Source: CAYWBU01 sp942491525 | Lineage (GTDB): Bacteria > Desulfobacterota > Desulfomonilia > UBA1062 | Direction: 5' to 3' | DNA: 64,000 nt | Assembly (NCBI GenBank): GCA_942491525.1 | Contig: CALOBW010000016.1 | Location: 1-64,000 of the forward strand | Shown: piece after piece, positions 1 through 6,786 of the stretch | Layout of the letters: the number at the start of each line of letters is the position of its first letter | How positions within the stretch are numbered: position 1 is the first letter of the stretch | Made by a program: the position numbers and the translations under genes | Notes under the pieces: model-generated | What the model was told of the DNA's origin: nothing | The model's input: only the letters and a program-made list of their open reading frames with translations | Database searches by the model: none

Positions 1-525
1 ACCTCAACAAGCCCGAGGAGACGAAAGCGGGTCATGACCGCCGACGGCGGTTTCCGCACCGGCGACCGCGGCCGTCTGGACGAGGACGGCTTCCTCTACA
101 TCACCGGCCGCATCAAGGAGCAGTACAAGCTGGAGAACGGCAAGTACGTCTTCCCGGCCGCCCTGGAGGAGGATATCAAGCTGCTGCACAACGTGGCCAA
201 CGCCATGATCTACGGCGACGGCCGGGCCTACAACATCTGCTTCGTGGTGCCCGACTTCATCGTCATGGAGAAGCTCTGCAAGGAGAACGGCTGGGACCCC
301 GATCCCCAGGCCGTGATTGCCAACAAGGCCATCACCGGCATGATCGAGCAGGAGATCAAGGAGAGCCTGGCCGACCACTACGGCGGCTATGAGATTCCCA
401 AGCGCTTCGTCTTCATCGCCGAGGACTTCAGCGTCGAGAGCGGCTGCCTGACCCAGACCATGAAGCTCAAGCGCCGGGTCGTGATCGACAAGTACAAGGA
501 TCTGATCGAGGGGGCTTACGCGTAG
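1..525 (+). CDS. Long-chain acyl-CoA synthetase, C-terminal part (partial, apparent frameshift)
   Basis: This is the C-terminal end of an AMP-forming acyl-CoA synthetase (ANL superfamily), which activates fatty acids with ATP and CoA. What is visible is the hinge and C-terminal lid: the TGD motif with its ribose-binding Asp (about 10 residues after the ATG at 34), then ITGRIKEQYKLENGKYV, which is the A8 hinge region typical of long-chain (LACS-type) enzymes, and a terminal MKLKR that should hold the catalytic Lys. The 5' end is cut by the window. The codons before the ATG at 34 do not match the family in this frame, but the +1-shifted frame reads LNKPEETKA, exactly what should precede VMTADGGF; an extra G in the run at 29-31 explains this. 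The ATG at 34 is therefore not a real start. A palindromic terminator follows. Confidence 0.85.
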   Translation, partial: TSTSPRRRKRVMTADGGFRTGDRGRLDEDGFLYITGRIKEQYKLENGKYVFPAALEEDIKLLHNVANAMIYGDGRAYNICFVVPDFIVMEKLCKENGWDPDPQAVIANKAITGMIEQEIKESLADHYGGYEIPKRFVFIAEDFSVESGCLTQTMKLKRRVVIDKYKDLIEGAYA

Positions 526-549
526 AGGCCGGGTTGGATAAATAGGTGG

Positions 550-580
550 GGGGACAGAATTTAATTCTGTCCCCTTTTTT
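550..580. repeat. RAYT-type palindrome that also forms a terminator
   Basis: Two 11-bp arms beginning GGGGACAGAAT, separated by 3 bases, are followed by TTTTTT on the plus strand. It is a good intrinsic terminator for the acyl-CoA synthetase and reaches the stop codon of the convergent nikO. The same palindrome (one centre base different) flanks the transposase remnant at 33413-33437 and 34953-34973, so it is a dispersed repeat reused as a terminator. Confidence 0.8.
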
Positions 581-1295
581 AGTGCTCGTGCGGCAGCTGG
601 CCGCCGGCGTGCAGGTGCACGTGGGAGTGGGGCTTGATCTCGGCCGGGCGGATCGTGCCCTGGTCCAGGCAGAGGATGTGATCGCAGGTCTGGTCCAGGA
701 AGTCCAGGTTGTGCGAGGTGATCAGCATGGGCTGCTGCATGTTCTGGATGATTTCGATCAGGCGCCCGGTGGTCGCGCCGTGGATGCCGGCCGTGGGCTC
801 GTCCAGCAGCAGGGCGTCCGGCTGCATGGCCAGGATGCCGGCCAATGCCACCAGCTTTTTTTCGCCGCCCGAGAGCTTGTGGCAGATGCGCTGCCTGAGG
901 TGGCTGATCTCAAGCAGCTCCAGGGTGAAGTCAACCATTGCGGCGGCCTCGGCCCGGCTGCTGCCCAGGTTGATGGGGCCGAAGGCCACGTCCTCGGCCA
1001 CGGTCGGGCAGAAGAGCTGGTCGTCGGAGTTCTGCAGCAGGATGCCGATCTGGCGGCGCACGCGCCGGAAGTCGGCCTCGCTGCTGACCGGCTGGCCCAT
1101 GATCTCGATTGTGCCCTGGCTGGGGCGCTTGAGGCCCATGATCAGGCTGAAGAGGGTTGACTTGCCGCAGCCGTTGGCGCCCACCAGGCCGATGCGGCTG
1201 CCCGCCTGCAGTTCCAGGTCAAGTTTGTTGAGTACCGGTCGCTGGCCGCTGTAGGCGAAGGTGATCTCTTTAAGTTTGATTATCTCAGATGGCAT
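579..1295 (-). CDS. nikO: Nickel/cobalt ECF transporter ATP-binding protein NikO/CbiO
   Basis: ATPase subunit (238 aa) of a group I energy-coupling factor transporter; it hydrolyses ATP at the inner membrane face to power metal uptake through NikM and NikQ. Visible are Walker A GANGCGKST (about residues 39-47), a Q-loop LLQNSDDQLF, the ABC signature LSGGEKK, Walker B LLLDEPTAG and the switch His in ITSHN. The C-terminus is His-rich (HSHVHLHAGGQLPHEH), which could bind metal; such tails are common in CbiO/NikO but their role is not shown here. It is the last gene of a leftward operon and overlaps the end of nikQ by 11 bp. Nickel rather than cobalt is inferred from the NikK/NikL partners, the absence of CbiN and the NikR-like site upstream. 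Confidence 0.9.
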   Translation of the reverse strand: MPSEIIKLKEITFAYSGQRPVLNKLDLELQAGSRIGLVGANGCGKSTLFSLIMGLKRPSQGTIEIMGQPVSSEADFRRVRRQIGILLQNSDDQLFCPTVAEDVAFGPINLGSSRAEAAAMVDFTLELLEISHLRQRICHKLSGGEKKLVALAGILAMQPDALLLDEPTAGIHGATTGRLIEIIQNMQQPMLITSHNLDFLDQTCDHILCLDQGTIRPAEIKPHSHVHLHAGGQLPHEH

Positions 1296-1995
1296 GCAGC
1301 AATCCTACTACTGTTATGCTGGCTCCGGCAATAGCGATTGCAAGGTAGTCGGTCCATTCGATGGCCGGGTTCTCCAGGCGCGGGAAGCTGCCGCTGAAGC
1401 CGCGGCAGAGCATGGCCTGGCAGATGCGCGTGCCGCGCTCATGGCTTTTGACCAGCAGCATTCCCACCAGGTAGGCGGTTGCGCGGTAGGTGTGCAGGTT
1501 GGTGGCCGGTTTGAAGGCGCGCAGGCGCATGGCGTCCAGCATGCGCAGATACTCCTTTTTGATTTCGCCGGCATAGCGGCAGGTCAGAAAGATCAGGAAG
1601 ATCAGCTTGTCCGGCGCGCCCAGGCCCTGCAGCCCGTGGATGACCTCTTCAAGGGTGCAGCTCTTGAGCAGGGCCAGCATCAGCAGCACGATGGCGTTGG
1701 CGCGCAGCAGAATTATGAGGGCCAGCTCGAGCCCTTCACGGCTCAGGCTGAGGCGGCCGAGGGTCATGACGCTCTGGCCGGGCAGCGTGAAGGGCAGCGG
1801 CAGGCAGAGCAGCATGATGAAGATGTTGATGCCCAGCAGCCGTCTGAGGGTCGGGCCGGGCGCGGGGCGCGCAAAGATCAGCAGGGCGCCGCTCAGCAGC
1901 AGGGCGGTCAGGGCCGGCAGGATGGCGGCCGTGAAGGCCACCGTGAAGGCCCAGGCCAGGGCGCAGCCCAGCTTGATGCGCGCATCAAGCTTCAC
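1285..1995 (-). CDS. nikQ: Nickel/cobalt ECF transporter transmembrane protein NikQ/CbiQ
   Basis: T-component (236 aa) of the ECF nickel transporter. It has four to six hydrophobic segments and two short Arg-containing coupling motifs of the ECF-T family (MRLRAF and LCRGF in the C-terminal half), which dock on the ATPase. The frame starts with GTG at 1995; no ATG lies near the N-terminus and the sequence MKLDARIKLG looks like a normal CbiQ start. It overlaps nikL by 11 bp and nikO by 11 bp, so translational coupling is likely. Confidence 0.88.
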   Translation of the reverse strand: MKLDARIKLGCALAWAFTVAFTAAILPALTALLLSGALLIFARPAPGPTLRRLLGINIFIMLLCLPLPFTLPGQSVMTLGRLSLSREGLELALIILLRANAIVLLMLALLKSCTLEEVIHGLQGLGAPDKLIFLIFLTCRYAGEIKKEYLRMLDAMRLRAFKPATNLHTYRATAYLVGMLLVKSHERGTRICQAMLCRGFSGSFPRLENPAIEWTDYLAIAIAGASITVVGLLHAI

Positions 1996-2428
1996 GTTTT
2001 CTGCTCTTGATCAGGGCGAAGATGCCGAAGATGCCGAAGATGTAGCCCAGGCCGCAGAGGACCTGGCTCAGCTTGGGCCCGTGCCTCTCGGGCGCGGCCG
2101 GGATGTTCTGCTCACTGGCAACCGGTTCTTCGGCCGCTAGTACAAATTCGGCCAGGTGGCCCATGGAGGCGTTCATGCTGATCTTGAGTGGCCGGCTGCC
2201 GGGGTCGGCGGCCTGGAAGATGCCCTCTGCGTCGGTCTGGCCGATCAGGAGCAGTTCGCCGGAGTTGTCGTAAATCTCGACCCGCGAGTCCATGGCCGGG
2301 CGGCCGTCGAAGAAGTAGCCCTCAATGTTGAGCTGGCCGTCCTCGGCATAGGCGAAGACCGAAACCTTGTGGGCATAAGCCGGGCTGGCCAGCAGCATGA
2401 TCAGGATCAGAAGTTTAATCTTGTGCAT
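1985..2428 (-). CDS. nikL: NikL/CbiL-like membrane-anchored nickel-transport accessory protein
   Basis: A 147-aa exported protein: signal peptide MHKIKLLILIMLLASPAYA, then HKVSVFAYAEDGQL, a small beta-rich domain with the FFDGRP motif of the NikL/CbiL family, and a C-terminal membrane helix (about residues 118-137) followed by KSRKREA. A His directly after the signal cleavage site is typical and could be a metal ligand. In ECF nickel systems that lack the small CbiN/NikN subunit, NikL and NikK take its place; no CbiN-like ORF is found here. It overlaps nikM by 14 bp. The assignment rests on architecture and context more than on a single diagnostic motif. Confidence 0.75.
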   Translation of the reverse strand: MHKIKLLILIMLLASPAYAHKVSVFAYAEDGQLNIEGYFFDGRPAMDSRVEIYDNSGELLLIGQTDAEGIFQAADPGSRPLKISMNASMGHLAEFVLAAEEPVASEQNIPAAPERHGPKLSQVLCGLGYIFGIFGIFALIKSRKREA

Positions 2429-3029
2429 TGTTGATCTCCAGCAGCTCGGGCTGCACTTTTTTGAGGAATGCGACGGTGCCGGCGGTGATGATGCCCTCGA
2501 TGAGCATCACCGGCAGATGGCCCAGGATGATGACCTTGGCCGGCAGCATGAAGCCTTCGCTGCTGGCTATCAGGCTGAGGCAGAGCAGCATCAGGCTCAG
2601 GGCGCAGGCTGTGAAGCCGCTCAGAAAGGCGGCCGCGGCCGTCCTGAGGCCGGAGTCGCCCCGCAGCAGGGGCCGGAAGAGGTAGTAGCAGAGAACCGCC
2701 GGCAGGGCCATGTTGAAGGTGTTGATGCCCAGGGTGGTCAGGCCGCCGAACTGGAAGAGGGCCGCCTGCAGCCCCAGGGCCACCAGCATGGCCGGAAAGG
2801 CCGACCAGCCCAGCAGCAGGCCCAGCAGCCCTCCCAGGCTGAGGTGGACGTTGGCCGGGCCGATGGGCACATGAATCAGGGAGGCCACGAAAAAACTCGC
2901 CGAGAGCAGGGCGACCGCCGGCATGCGCCGGCTGTCCATCTGGCGGATGCCGATGGTGCAGCCGGCGGCCGCCGCCGCGATGCCCCCGATAATTACCGGC
3001 GCACTCAGCACGCCCTCGGCGATATGCAT
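2415..3029 (-). CDS. nikM: Nickel/cobalt ECF transporter substrate-binding membrane protein NikM/CbiM
   Basis: S-component (204 aa) of the transporter. The N-terminus is MHIAEG, the family hallmark: the amino group, His2 and a later His coordinate the metal, so the protein must start exactly at this ATG (GGAG lies 8 bases upstream). The motif HVPIGPANVHLSLGGLLG supplies further conserved His residues, and six hydrophobic segments are evident. Its start overlaps the nikK stop (TGATG), which argues for coupled translation. Ni2+ versus Co2+ cannot be settled from NikM alone. Confidence 0.9.
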   Translation of the reverse strand: MHIAEGVLSAPVIIGGIAAAAAGCTIGIRQMDSRRMPAVALLSASFFVASLIHVPIGPANVHLSLGGLLGLLLGWSAFPAMLVALGLQAALFQFGGLTTLGINTFNMALPAVLCYYLFRPLLRGDSGLRTAAAAFLSGFTACALSLMLLCLSLIASSEGFMLPAKVIILGHLPVMLIEGIITAGTVAFLKKVQPELLEINNAQD

Positions 3030-3781
3030 CAGTCCATCTCCAGGAAGTTGACCCAGAGCACGGCGCCCAGCTCAACATCCTTGCCCTTGTACTGGGTGTC
3101 GGAGGTGTTGAGGGCCGCGAAACCCCACCAGCCCTTCTCGGGCACGCCGTAGGTGAAGATGCCGTTCGGGTCGGTCTTGACCACCTGGGTCACCATGTAC
3201 TCGTTGGCCGGTTTCTTGGAGCCGTCCTGGTTGTAGTGCTCGATCTCAACCTCGCAGCCGGCAACCGGCTTGCCGTCCAGCAGCACCTGGCCCTGGAAAA
3301 CGTTGCCGGCATAGAGGCCGTAGGGGCGGCTCAGGGGTACGATCTCGGTCTTGAGGCCCAGCGGCTCGTCCCAGCCGTCTTCCAGGCCGAAGGCCGAGAT
3401 CACAGTCTTGGTGTAGTGCACGATGTAGCAGTCTTCGGCCGGCTCCCAGTAGGGTTTGGGCTGCATGTAGAAGGCGTAGACGCCGGGGCGCTTGATCTTG
3501 TAGCTGGTCTGCCAGGCCTCATGGCCCAGAATCTTGGTCTGCTTGAGCTGGCCGAGCAGGTCGCTCTGCTGGCCGCGGGCGATGACGCCGAACTTTTCGG
3601 GCTTCTCCAGCGGCATGCCGACCATCTCAAAGGGGTGGATGAACATCAGATCGAGCTTGACGTTGCTGGATTCGCCCTGGGTGACCATCTCGTCAGACGG
3701 AATCACCATTCCGAAGTGGGCATAGGCCTGGCTGCTGAGCAGCATCAGAAACGCAAAAATTGTAGCAGTGATACGTTGCAT
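3029..3781 (-). CDS. nikK: NikK-like periplasmic nickel-transport component (DUF4198 family)
   Basis: First gene of the nickel operon, 250 aa. The chosen ATG at 3781 has GGAGGT 5 bases upstream; the frame stays open 27 bases further up but without a ribosome site. A signal peptide ending SSQAYA is followed at once by HFGMVIP, so the mature protein starts with His, as in NikL. The body is beta-rich (DUF4198), with FIHPFEM, a GVYAFYMQPKPYWEP segment and a second half resembling a carboxypeptidase-regulatory-like beta-sandwich (VAGCEVEIEHYNQDG, TDPNGIFTYGVPEKGWWGF). DUF4198 proteins next to NikM/CbiM genes are the NikK component proposed to deliver nickel in the periplasm. Confidence 0.75.
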   Translation of the reverse strand: MQRITATIFAFLMLLSSQAYAHFGMVIPSDEMVTQGESSNVKLDLMFIHPFEMVGMPLEKPEKFGVIARGQQSDLLGQLKQTKILGHEAWQTSYKIKRPGVYAFYMQPKPYWEPAEDCYIVHYTKTVISAFGLEDGWDEPLGLKTEIVPLSRPYGLYAGNVFQGQVLLDGKPVAGCEVEIEHYNQDGSKKPANEYMVTQVVKTDPNGIFTYGVPEKGWWGFAALNTSDTQYKGKDVELGAVLWVNFLEMD

Positions 3782-3820
3782 ATTTAACCTCCAAATAAAT
3801 TTCAGCATGCTGTGAGGCCT

Positions 3821-3849
3821 AACATAGATGAAATAAATTTGTGTTACAA
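3821..3849 (-). promoter_or_regulatory. Sigma-70 promoter of the nik operon
   Basis: On the minus strand TTGTAA (3844-3849), 17-base spacer, TATGTT (3821-3826), about 40 bases before the nikK start. The -35 hexamer lies inside the left half of the NikR-like palindrome, so repressor binding would block the polymerase. Confidence 0.55.
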
Positions 3850-3867
3850 ATAAAAAATTCGTAGCAC
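3841..3867. promoter_or_regulatory. Probable NikR operator
   Basis: GTGTTAC-N13-GTAGCAC, an inverted repeat with one mismatch to the pattern GTGTTAC-N13/14-GTAACAC described for NikR in deltaproteobacteria. The dyad extends inward (ATT/AAT next to each half). It lies between the OmpX-like gene terminator and the nik operon and overlaps the proposed -35. It is the strongest evidence that the transporter is nickel-specific. No nikR gene is in the window. Confidence 0.8.
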
Positions 3868-3879
3868 TTGAAATTTGTT

Positions 3880-3903
3880 AAAAAGCCCGGCTGCAGGCCG
3901 GGC
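3880..3903 (-). terminator. Intrinsic terminator after the outer-membrane protein gene
   Basis: On the minus strand a GC-rich hairpin (GGCCCGGC, loop CTGCA, GCCGGGC) followed by TTTTTA, directly after the stop at 3910. It separates the outer-membrane protein gene from the nik operon on the same strand. Confidence 0.8.
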
Positions 3904-3909
3904 CGCTTG

Positions 3910-4593
3910 CTAGAAGTAGTAGTTCAGGCCCAGGATGAACTCGGTGCCGCTGCCGTCCGGCTCGCTCTGGCGCTTGTCCAGCAGCCTGACCTTGACCTTG
4001 TTGATCTTGGCCGAGTCATACTCGTAGTCTACCCAGTTATAGGCCAGCCCCATGTTGAAGGCCAGGTGGCTGTTGAGGAAGTATTCATACTCGGCCCCGG
4101 CATGGTAGCCCAGGGCGTTATCATATTTGATCGAGATTTTGGTGGGGATCAGGGATTGGCGGTTTTCAAGCTCGGCCCTGGCGCCCATGTAGTAGCCCAC
4201 CCCGGCATTGAACTTGATGAACATGTAGGGTCTGATGCGGATGCGCGGCACCAGGCTGATTTTGGTGTAGGCGGCGCTGAAGTTGCCGTCCACGCGGTTG
4301 GAGTTGTCGTCGGACTCGTTGATGCGGTAGCCGGCGCTGAAGTCCAGATCGAGGTTTTCATGCAGGCCGTAGCCCAGCAGCAGGCCGGCGCCGACACCGC
4401 CGCCCGGCGAGACCGAGACCCGGTTGAGGCCGTCGAGGTAGCCGAACGGCATCTTCTGGCTGCCGTTGGCAAAGAAGACGTTGCCGCCCATTTTGAAGCG
4501 GCCCTGGGTGTTGACACCCTCATCGGCCCGCAGGGCGCTGAAGGGCAAAAGAATGGCCAGCAGCAGAATGATGGTGATGAAAAACTTGCGCAT
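3910..4593 (-). CDS. Outer-membrane beta-barrel protein
   Basis: A 227-aa exported protein. The ATG at 4593 is chosen because GGAGA precedes it and it opens a clean signal peptide (MRKFFITIILLLAILLPFSALRA). The mature part has alternating hydrophobic/polar strands rich in Gly and aromatic residues (for example LLLGYGLHENLDLDFSAGYR) and ends NYYF, a typical C-terminal Phe barrel-insertion signal. Size and pattern fit an eight-stranded OmpX/OmpW-like barrel. Substrate or role unknown; its closeness to the nik operon suggests, but does not prove, a link to metal uptake. It has its own terminator. Confidence 0.75.
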   Translation of the reverse strand: MRKFFITIILLLAILLPFSALRADEGVNTQGRFKMGGNVFFANGSQKMPFGYLDGLNRVSVSPGGGVGAGLLLGYGLHENLDLDFSAGYRINESDDNSNRVDGNFSAAYTKISLVPRIRIRPYMFIKFNAGVGYYMGARAELENRQSLIPTKISIKYDNALGYHAGAEYEYFLNSHLAFNMGLAYNWVDYEYDSAKINKVKVRLLDKRQSEPDGSGTEFILGLNYYF

Positions 4594-4709
4594 GCGCTCT
4601 CCTCGCGAATGTAAAAATATGTAAAGCGCGTACCACTCTTGCCTGTTGAAATCAAGCATAATTCTAAGGTATTAACTTTATGAAGTTTTGCCAAATCAAG
4701 GGAGGCGAC

Positions 4710-5189
4710 ATGAGCAGAATATCGACCCGCGGGGGCGACAAGGGCCAGACCGGCGACGGCTGCGGCCGCATCTTCAAGGATGACCTCAAGATGGAGGTGG
4801 TGGGCAGCCTGGATGAGCTGAGCTGCTTCCTGGGCCTGGCCCGCTGCCGCTCCAAGCTCTTTGCGGCCGAGATCGAGGCCATCCAGCAGCTGCTGCTGCG
4901 GGCCGGCGCGGATGTCTGCCAGCCCGGCCGGCGCGAGGTCACGCCGGCCGATCTGGCCGGTCTGGAGAGGCTGCTGGATGAGCATGAGACGGGTCTGGCG
5001 GCCGGCTTTGTGCTGCCCGGCGCCGATGAAACCAGCGCCAGCCTGCATGTCTGCCGCGCCGTCGCCCGCCGTCTGGAGCGCCGGCTGGTGGCATTGAAGC
5101 GCCGCGAGCTGAGCCTCAATCCGGACCTGCTCTGCTGTATCAACAGATTGTCGGATCTGCTCTTTGTGATGGCGGAAAGGGAGAGATAG
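4710..5189 (+). CDS. PduO-type ATP:cob(I)alamin adenosyltransferase
   Basis: Makes adenosylcobalamin by transferring the adenosyl group of ATP to cob(I)alamin. The 159-aa sequence starts with SRISTRGGDKGQTG, the PduO-family ATP-binding loop, followed by VGSLDELSCFLGLAR, then VCRAVARRLERR and LCCINRLSDLLFVMA, the helices that carry the conserved Arg and Asn of the active site. The ATG at 4710 is preferred over an in-frame ATG 30 bases upstream because GGGAGG lies 5 bases before it. The protein is slightly shorter than the usual 170-190 aa but complete. It is transcribed divergently from the outer-membrane protein. A B12 gene beside a Ni/Co transporter keeps a cobalt role for the transporter open. 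Confidence 0.88.
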   Translation: MSRISTRGGDKGQTGDGCGRIFKDDLKMEVVGSLDELSCFLGLARCRSKLFAAEIEAIQQLLLRAGADVCQPGRREVTPADLAGLERLLDEHETGLAAGFVLPGADETSASLHVCRAVARRLERRLVALKRRELSLNPDLLCCINRLSDLLFVMAERER

Positions 5190-5269
5190 ACGGCCAACGA
5201 TGCCATTTAACCTTTTTTTTCAATCTGCCGATGAGCCCAGCATATTATGCTTAAATGGAGAGTTGTGCG

Positions 5270-6211
5270 ATGAGCTATGAATCAATTAATCTGGAAATGC
5301 TGCAGGTGGATGAGGAGTGCGGATTTGACATCTACACCAGGGAGGGTGACCGCTATCTGCTGCTGGTGGCCGGCAGCGACACCTATACCAAGGAGCACCG
5401 CAACCGTCTGATTGAACGCAAGTGCAATACCCTCTACGCCCGGGATGAAGATGCCGACGCCCTCAATCTCTACAAGGTCAAGCATCTGGAGAAGGCCCTC
5501 AACAATCCCGGCGTCGGGGCCCTGGACAAGGCCACCCTGGCCTATGACACCGGCATCAGCACCATGAAGCTGCTCTTCAGCGAGTGCAATGACAACTCCA
5601 TCAGCAAGGTTGAAGATTCGGCCGGTATGATCGTGCAGTCCATCCTGGACTCCAACGCCATCATGAGCGATCTGATGGCCGTGCAGTCCCATGACCACTT
5701 CACCTATCAGCACTCGGTCAACGTCGGCGTCTACGCCACCACCCTGGCCGTCGAGCTCTTCGGTGACCGCCTGAGCCCCATGGACATCATCAAACTGGCC
5801 AAGGGCTACTTCCTGCACGACATCGGCATGACCCAGATCGACCGCGAGATCCTCAACAAGAGCACGCCCCTGACCCGCCTTGAGCAGCTCGAGATCCGCC
5901 ACCACCCGAGCCGCGGCTTCGCCATGCTCGAGGAGAGCGGCCACCTCTCGAGTGAGGCGGCCGACATCGTGCAGTATCACCACGAGCGCATCGACGGCGG
6001 CGGCTACCCGGTGGGCAAGAAGGGCGATGAGATTCCGGTCTACGCCAAGATCTGCACCATCGCCGACGTCTTCGAGGCCCTGACCGCCGACCGCCCCTAC
6101 CGCAAGGGCCGCACCCCGCGCGAGGCCATCGCCATCATGCAGCAGGAGATGCGCCGCGACTTTGAAGAGGACTACTTCAACGCCTTTGTGAACCTCTTTG
6201 ACGGGGAGTGA
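5270..6211 (+). CDS. HD-GYP domain protein, probable c-di-GMP phosphodiesterase
   Basis: A 313-aa cytosolic protein. An N-terminal region of about 125 residues without a recognised domain (contains a short IYTREGDRYLLLVAG strand region resembling the DUF3391 found before HD-GYP) precedes an HD-GYP domain: SHDHFTYQHSVNVG, then FLHDIGM (HD pair), HHPSRG and HHERIDGGGYP (the GYP signature). All metal ligands seem present, so hydrolysis of c-di-GMP to pGpG or GMP is expected. Start at 5270 is set by GGAGAG 7 bases upstream. It is a single gene with its own terminator. Such proteins often tune exopolysaccharide formation, and a large such locus begins 1 kb downstream, but a direct link is only a guess. 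Confidence 0.88.
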   Translation: MSYESINLEMLQVDEECGFDIYTREGDRYLLLVAGSDTYTKEHRNRLIERKCNTLYARDEDADALNLYKVKHLEKALNNPGVGALDKATLAYDTGISTMKLLFSECNDNSISKVEDSAGMIVQSILDSNAIMSDLMAVQSHDHFTYQHSVNVGVYATTLAVELFGDRLSPMDIIKLAKGYFLHDIGMTQIDREILNKSTPLTRLEQLEIRHHPSRGFAMLEESGHLSSEAADIVQYHHERIDGGGYPVGKKGDEIPVYAKICTIADVFEALTADRPYRKGRTPREAIAIMQQEMRRDFEEDYFNAFVNLFDGE

Positions 6212-6225
6212 TTGAACGATTAACG

Positions 6226-6249
6226 ATATACGGTACAAGGTACACGATA
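6226..6249. repeat. Copy of a GTACAAGGTACACG-type dispersed repeat
   Basis: The 13-mer TACAAGGTACACG at 6234-6246 recurs inverted in the space before epsI (about 20378-20390), and related sequence (CACGGTATACGGTTCACG and its inverse) lies at 21061-21112. All copies are intergenic and next to REP-type hairpins. Confidence 0.6.
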
Positions 6250-6256
6250 AAAGAGA

Positions 6257-6283
6257 AGCGCTGCCGATTGGCGGCGCTTTTTT
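6257..6283 (+). terminator. Intrinsic terminator after the HD-GYP gene
   Basis: Hairpin AGCGCTGCC / GGCGGCGCT with a GATT loop followed by TTTTTT, 46 bases after the stop. Confidence 0.85.
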
Positions 6284-6287
6284 GTTT

Positions 6288-6371
6288 GTCATTCCCGCGC
6301 AGGCGGGAATCCAGGGATCTCGAACTACCTCGAAAATAAAGACACTGGATCCCCGCCTGCGCGGGGATGAC
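6288..6371. repeat. REPIN: two inverted REP sequences
   Basis: GTCATTCCCGCGCAGGCGGG and, 40 bases on, its inverse CCCCGCCTGCGCGGGGATGAC, each itself a hairpin. This is the classical proteobacterial REPIN layout (two REPs facing each other). Related copies are at 19300-19381, 20239-20265 and 20325-20352. Confidence 0.8.
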
Positions 6372-6390
6372 AGTATTGTTGTGAATGTGA

Positions 6391-6786
6391 CTAAATCATC
6401 AGCATTGCAATGTTTGTGATATTACCCTGGGCCTGCAGAGCCAGCTCTCTGTCTGAGATAATCTCGTACCTGATCTCGTCAGTGAGTGTGTCAACTTCAG
6501 CCGCCTCGCGCGCCTCAAGCAGGATTTCTGCCGGAGTATCGCCGTTTGAGATGGGCCGTGAGATCAGATCCTCGATACCAACGCTTAGCGCGTTCTCGTC
6601 AGCCGGGCGGGCTTGATGTGGCTCTGCCTCGGCCAGGGTAGGCTGTTTCAGCTCCGGGCTGGTCAGTGAAATGGTAAGCTTGTCGCTTACCGGCTGTCCT
6701 ACATCGCGGCTTGGTCTGACCGCTCTTTTGAGCTGTTCAGCTTCTCGGATTGGGACCGTGGTTCCTGGAATTCTGTTAACTGCCAT
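6391..6786 (-). CDS. Hypothetical protein
   Basis: A 131-aa protein I do not recognise. The start is well supported (CAGGAG 7 bases before the ATG). It is soluble, acidic and Pro/Ala/Glu-rich in the middle, with no signal peptide and no Cys. The last third (EIRYEIISDRELALQAQGNITNIAMLMI) is the only part that looks folded and has a hydrophobic end. That tail faintly recalls C-termini of axial flagellar proteins, but the similarity is too weak to call. Codon use is like the surrounding core genes, which supports a real gene. Confidence 0.6.
   Translation of the reverse strand: MAVNRIPGTTVPIREAEQLKRAVRPSRDVGQPVSDKLTISLTSPELKQPTLAEAEPHQARPADENALSVGIEDLISRPISNGDTPAEILLEAREAAEVDTLTDEIRYEIISDRELALQAQGNITNIAMLMI

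Noticed and set aside
579..3029. Labelling the ECF operon as the cobalt transporter cbiMNQO
   Set aside because: No cbiN, no B12 riboswitch was seen upstream, and the NikK/NikL genes and NikR-like site favour nickel.
6391..6786. Flagellar axial protein suggested by the hydrophobic C-terminus
   Set aside because: The resemblance covers only about ten residues and no N-terminal flagellar motif is present.
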